This document shows, piece by piece, positions 53,581-55,177 of a stretch of DNA of 55,177 bases; within the stretch, counting starts at the first letter, position 1; each line of letters begins with the position of its first letter. Source of the DNA: Byssothecium circinans (Eukaryota; Ascomycota; Dothideomycetes; Pleosporales; Massarinaceae). Position numbers and translations under genes: made by a program. A model generated the notes under the pieces. It worked only from the letters and a program-made list of their open reading frames with translations. It ran no database searches and was not told the DNA's origin. The stretch covers positions 131,858 to 187,034 of the forward strand of contig ML976999.1 in NCBI GenBank assembly GCA_010015675.1. Direction: 5' to 3'.

Positions 53581-53849
53581 TACTATATCTCACTATGCTA
53601 CCTATCTCCTACATGTTAAGCTTAAGGGTATTAGGCGGTATGAGGCATGACTACTAGCGTTAAATAGATATTATCTGCAAAGTATAGCTTTCTATACTAC
53701 TTAATTTAAGGAGTTATAATGGACTAGAATACGGAAGGTTTCTAGTATACTAGCTAGGATAGGTAGCTTAACTATCTAAATAAAAAAGCTTTATTACGTA
53801 ACTACTCTTCTTCTCTACCCCAAATGATAAATCGCTCCGCAAATTCTAA
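53581..53849. other. 3' flank of the H3 variant gene and right end of the Helitron-like unit
   Basis: No gene. The open frame 53468-53650 overlapping exon 4 is in the wrong frame for H3 and is not a separate gene. The right terminal word is TCGCTCCGCAAA at 53832-53843, preceded by ACCCCAAATGATAAA. I see no clear CTRR end or hairpin of the classical Helitron type. Confidence 0.5.
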
Positions 53850-53875
53850 TTCCCATTTATGAAAATTGGAAGGAT

Positions 53876-55070
53876 CTTAGTTCCAAACTGTTTAAAACTA
53901 TCCTTAACTAAAGAGGACACGCTTGTTAAATATATCCTTAACCTTAATTCGCGAGGATTTGCGCCTATGTTAGGCGAAGTGTTAGATATAGCGAATAAAC
54001 TACTAGGTAAATAGGGTAGAGATAAGGTTAGCTATAACTAGGTAGAATAGTTCGTGAACTATTTAGAACTATTACAAATAGCCTAGAACTGTTTAAAGGA
54101 CTGTTAGAAAGCTCTATAAGAGAATCCTAAGGTAGTTAGCGCATAGTTTAAGCTTATATAGGATACTAAAGCCAAATACGGCGTACACGATGATATATAT
54201 AACTTTGATAAGACTAGCTTTTAGATAGGTATTATTAGCTTTATAAAAGTAGTTACTAGCTTAGAGAAGTAAGAAAGGCCTACAATAGTTTAGCTAGATG
54301 ATAAAGAGTAGGTAATAGACATTTAAAGTATATATTTAAATAGTACATTTACCCTACTATTTATTATATACAAAAAACGCGTCTATATCTCTTCGTAGTA
54401 CTAGGTAGCTAATATACCGCGCAATTAGAAGCTCTTAGTCTTAAAGAATAGATAAACGACTAATAAGCTTAGTCTTACATAGTTAAAGCACTTTAACGCG
54501 CATATAAAGGTAAGAACTATTAGCGTCTATTAGTTACTAATTTTAGATGGCTACGAAAGCCACCTAAATTAAAATTTTAAGGATTATTATTATAATAATA
54601 AGATCCTTATGCTCTATATGCTACCGCACTCGTTACATATCCTTTAGCTACTTAATGTGGTGTTATTCTTACTACTTAAGCGTAAGTACTTTAAAATTAT
54701 TTAGGGCTTAGCGCAATAGCGCGTTTTTTATATTAATAAGGAAGCGTTCCTACTAGCCTTTAAAGACGCGTTTTTAAGCGTGTTTATAGTTTAGAACTAT
54801 TAAAAGGCCTTTAAGGCAATAGGGCTAGTCCCTTTAAACGTGCAGGTAATACTTAATTACTTTAATATACGTATATGCACCTTACTAGGACCTCTACTAC
54901 TAGAGACGCTATAGCTATTAAAGACTCTAAGTAATACACGTAAATTTAGCTTATAGTTAAAGTTCGTACGTAATTCTATTACTTAGTTACTATAAATAGT
55001 ATAGGATAAGCTTTTATAGCTTATTAAAGGTACTAAGTTAGTACTACATAATACTATACTTATAAAGTTA
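53876..55070 (+). pseudogene. Fot-like DDE transposase of E
   Basis: The frame runs from about 53890 (L-S-L-T-K-E-D-T near 53905) through D-D-I-Y-N-F-D-K-T-S-F at 54189-54221 (the first catalytic Asp kept, the neighbouring Glu now Lys). The second motif is L-L-I-L-D-G-Y-E-S-H (54535-54570; catalytic Asp kept), then the third region with Asn in place of Asp near 54650. It continues to L-V-L-H-N near 55050, where the next element interrupts before the C-terminal zinc knuckle seen in D. Stops are mainly TAG/TAA. The N-terminal coding part begins in 44102-44334. Confidence 0.85.
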
Positions 55071-55072
55071 TA

Positions 55073-55177
55073 ACGTAAAGCACCACCGAACCGCGCACAT
55101 CACCGAACCGCGCAGAAATGCTTGGCGGAAAATCAAATATTCAACCCTTAATAACAATTTAAATAATAGAGCTATTA
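55073..55177. mobile_element. Start of a MITE G-family element, cut by the window end
   Basis: After a TA (55071-55072) the sequence reads ACGTAAAGCACCACCGAACC, with a second ATCACCGAACCGCGC copy, then TTGGCGGAAAATCAAATATTC and TTAATAACAATTTAAATA. The inner part matches MITE G at 25083-25133, while the outer repeat matches the Fot D/E termini. It interrupts Fot E's transposase. Little RIP is visible in the terminal repeat. Confidence 0.75.

Larger units (their letters stand above)
44335..53846 (+). mobile_element. Helitron-like unit with Rep-helicase, an unknown gene and a histone H3 variant
   Basis: This ~9.5 kb block interrupts Fot E. Its ends carry a short inverted repeat (TTTGCGGAGCGA at 44338-44349, complement TCGCTCCGCAAA at 53832-53843). 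It contains the Helitron Rep-helicase gene (plus), a divergent minus-strand gene, and the H3 variant gene (plus). RIP is uneven: the ends and the H3 region keep many CA/TG. Classical Helitrons lack terminal inverted repeats, but Helentron-type relatives have short subterminal ones, so a Helentron-like element is a fair guess. The exact termini are uncertain by tens of bases, and I could not confirm that all three genes move as one unit. Confidence 0.7.
44102..55070 (+). mobile_element. Fot1/pogo-like DNA transposon E, split by the Helitron-like unit
   Basis: It starts at a TA (44100-44101) with ACGTAAAGTACTACTAAGCG. Element sequence covers 44102 to about 44334 and about 53850 to 55070; the ~9.5 kb Helitron-like unit lies between. 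It is cut short at 55070, where another TIR element begins at a TA (55071-55072). E is less mutated than D: its first catalytic motif keeps Asp. E begins where D's 3' flank should continue, so E probably inserted into D. Confidence 0.75.

Noticed and set aside
53468..53650. 60-codon open frame on the plus strand
   Set aside because: It overlaps H3 exon 4 and its flank in a different frame and is hydrophobic without a motif; the spliced H3 frame explains the region better.
44335..53846. Classical Helitron ends (5' TC, 3' hairpin with CTRR)
   Set aside because: No such pair could be found at the junctions with Fot E; the short inverted GCGGAGCGA word is the only boundary signal seen.
1..55177. 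CRISPR arrays, bacterial operons, tRNA and rRNA genes
   Set aside because: No spaced direct-repeat array, tRNA arm pattern or rRNA signature was seen; introns, RIP and element types mark the DNA as fungal.

Overview
The window looks like an accessory, transposon-dominated region of a filamentous ascomycete (Pezizomycotina). The basis is the element set (Restless-type hAT, Tad-type LINE, Ty3/Gypsy with chromodomain, Fot1/pogo, Helitron), short fungal introns, and a strong repeat-induced point mutation (RIP) signature. From about 6.7 kb onward the DNA is AT-rich. Most former CAG/CAA codons read TAG/TAA, Gly codons have become Arg/Ser and Cys has become Tyr, so nearly every gene is a fossil that can be read only through its stop codons. 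I could not assign a species.

Layout. 1-2217: hAT transposase on the minus strand with its terminal repeats. It abuts the 3' end of a kinesin-light-chain-type TPR gene (2218-2685), which is the least mutated gene here. 2790-5572: Tad-like LINE pieces (an RNase H tail, then a complete ORF1). Two copies of a ~180 bp repeat flank ORF1, and the second is split by a 703 bp, nearly perfect palindromic element with TA target duplications (5946-6648). 6.7-22 kb: RIP-degraded DNA holding a BCS1-like AAA ATPase fossil (13985-15290), a fungal-type protein-kinase-like fossil (15971-18325) and at least four coding fossils that I do not recognise.

22-55 kb is a nest of elements. A Fot1/pogo element (D, 27188-44099) was hit by Gypsy C (27940-43088, minus strand, 5 bp duplication ATATA). 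Gypsy C was hit in turn by Gypsy A (29405-36925, plus strand, 5 bp duplication TATAC). A second Fot element (E) starts at the end of D and contains a ~9.5 kb Helitron-like unit (about 44335-53846); a further TIR element starts inside E at 55073. A truncated Gypsy B (21975-25048) and a Fot-related MITE with another MITE inside (25049-26046) lie to the left.

Most notable content. (1) The Helitron unit carries, besides a Rep/PIF1-helicase gene, a spliced histone H3 variant gene (three introns, long N-tail, lengthened loop 1) and a divergent gene of unknown function on the opposite strand. (2) Two different Gypsy families (A and C) each carry, antisense to pol and between the chromodomain and the 3' LTR, a homologous Cys-rich coiled-coil ORF that starts Met-Pro-Lys-Val. 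(3) The Helitron unit is peppered with paired copies of the heptamer GTATTAG. All function calls describe what the ancestral genes did; few if any of these copies can still make a full protein. Run lengths, compositions and homologies were judged by eye.
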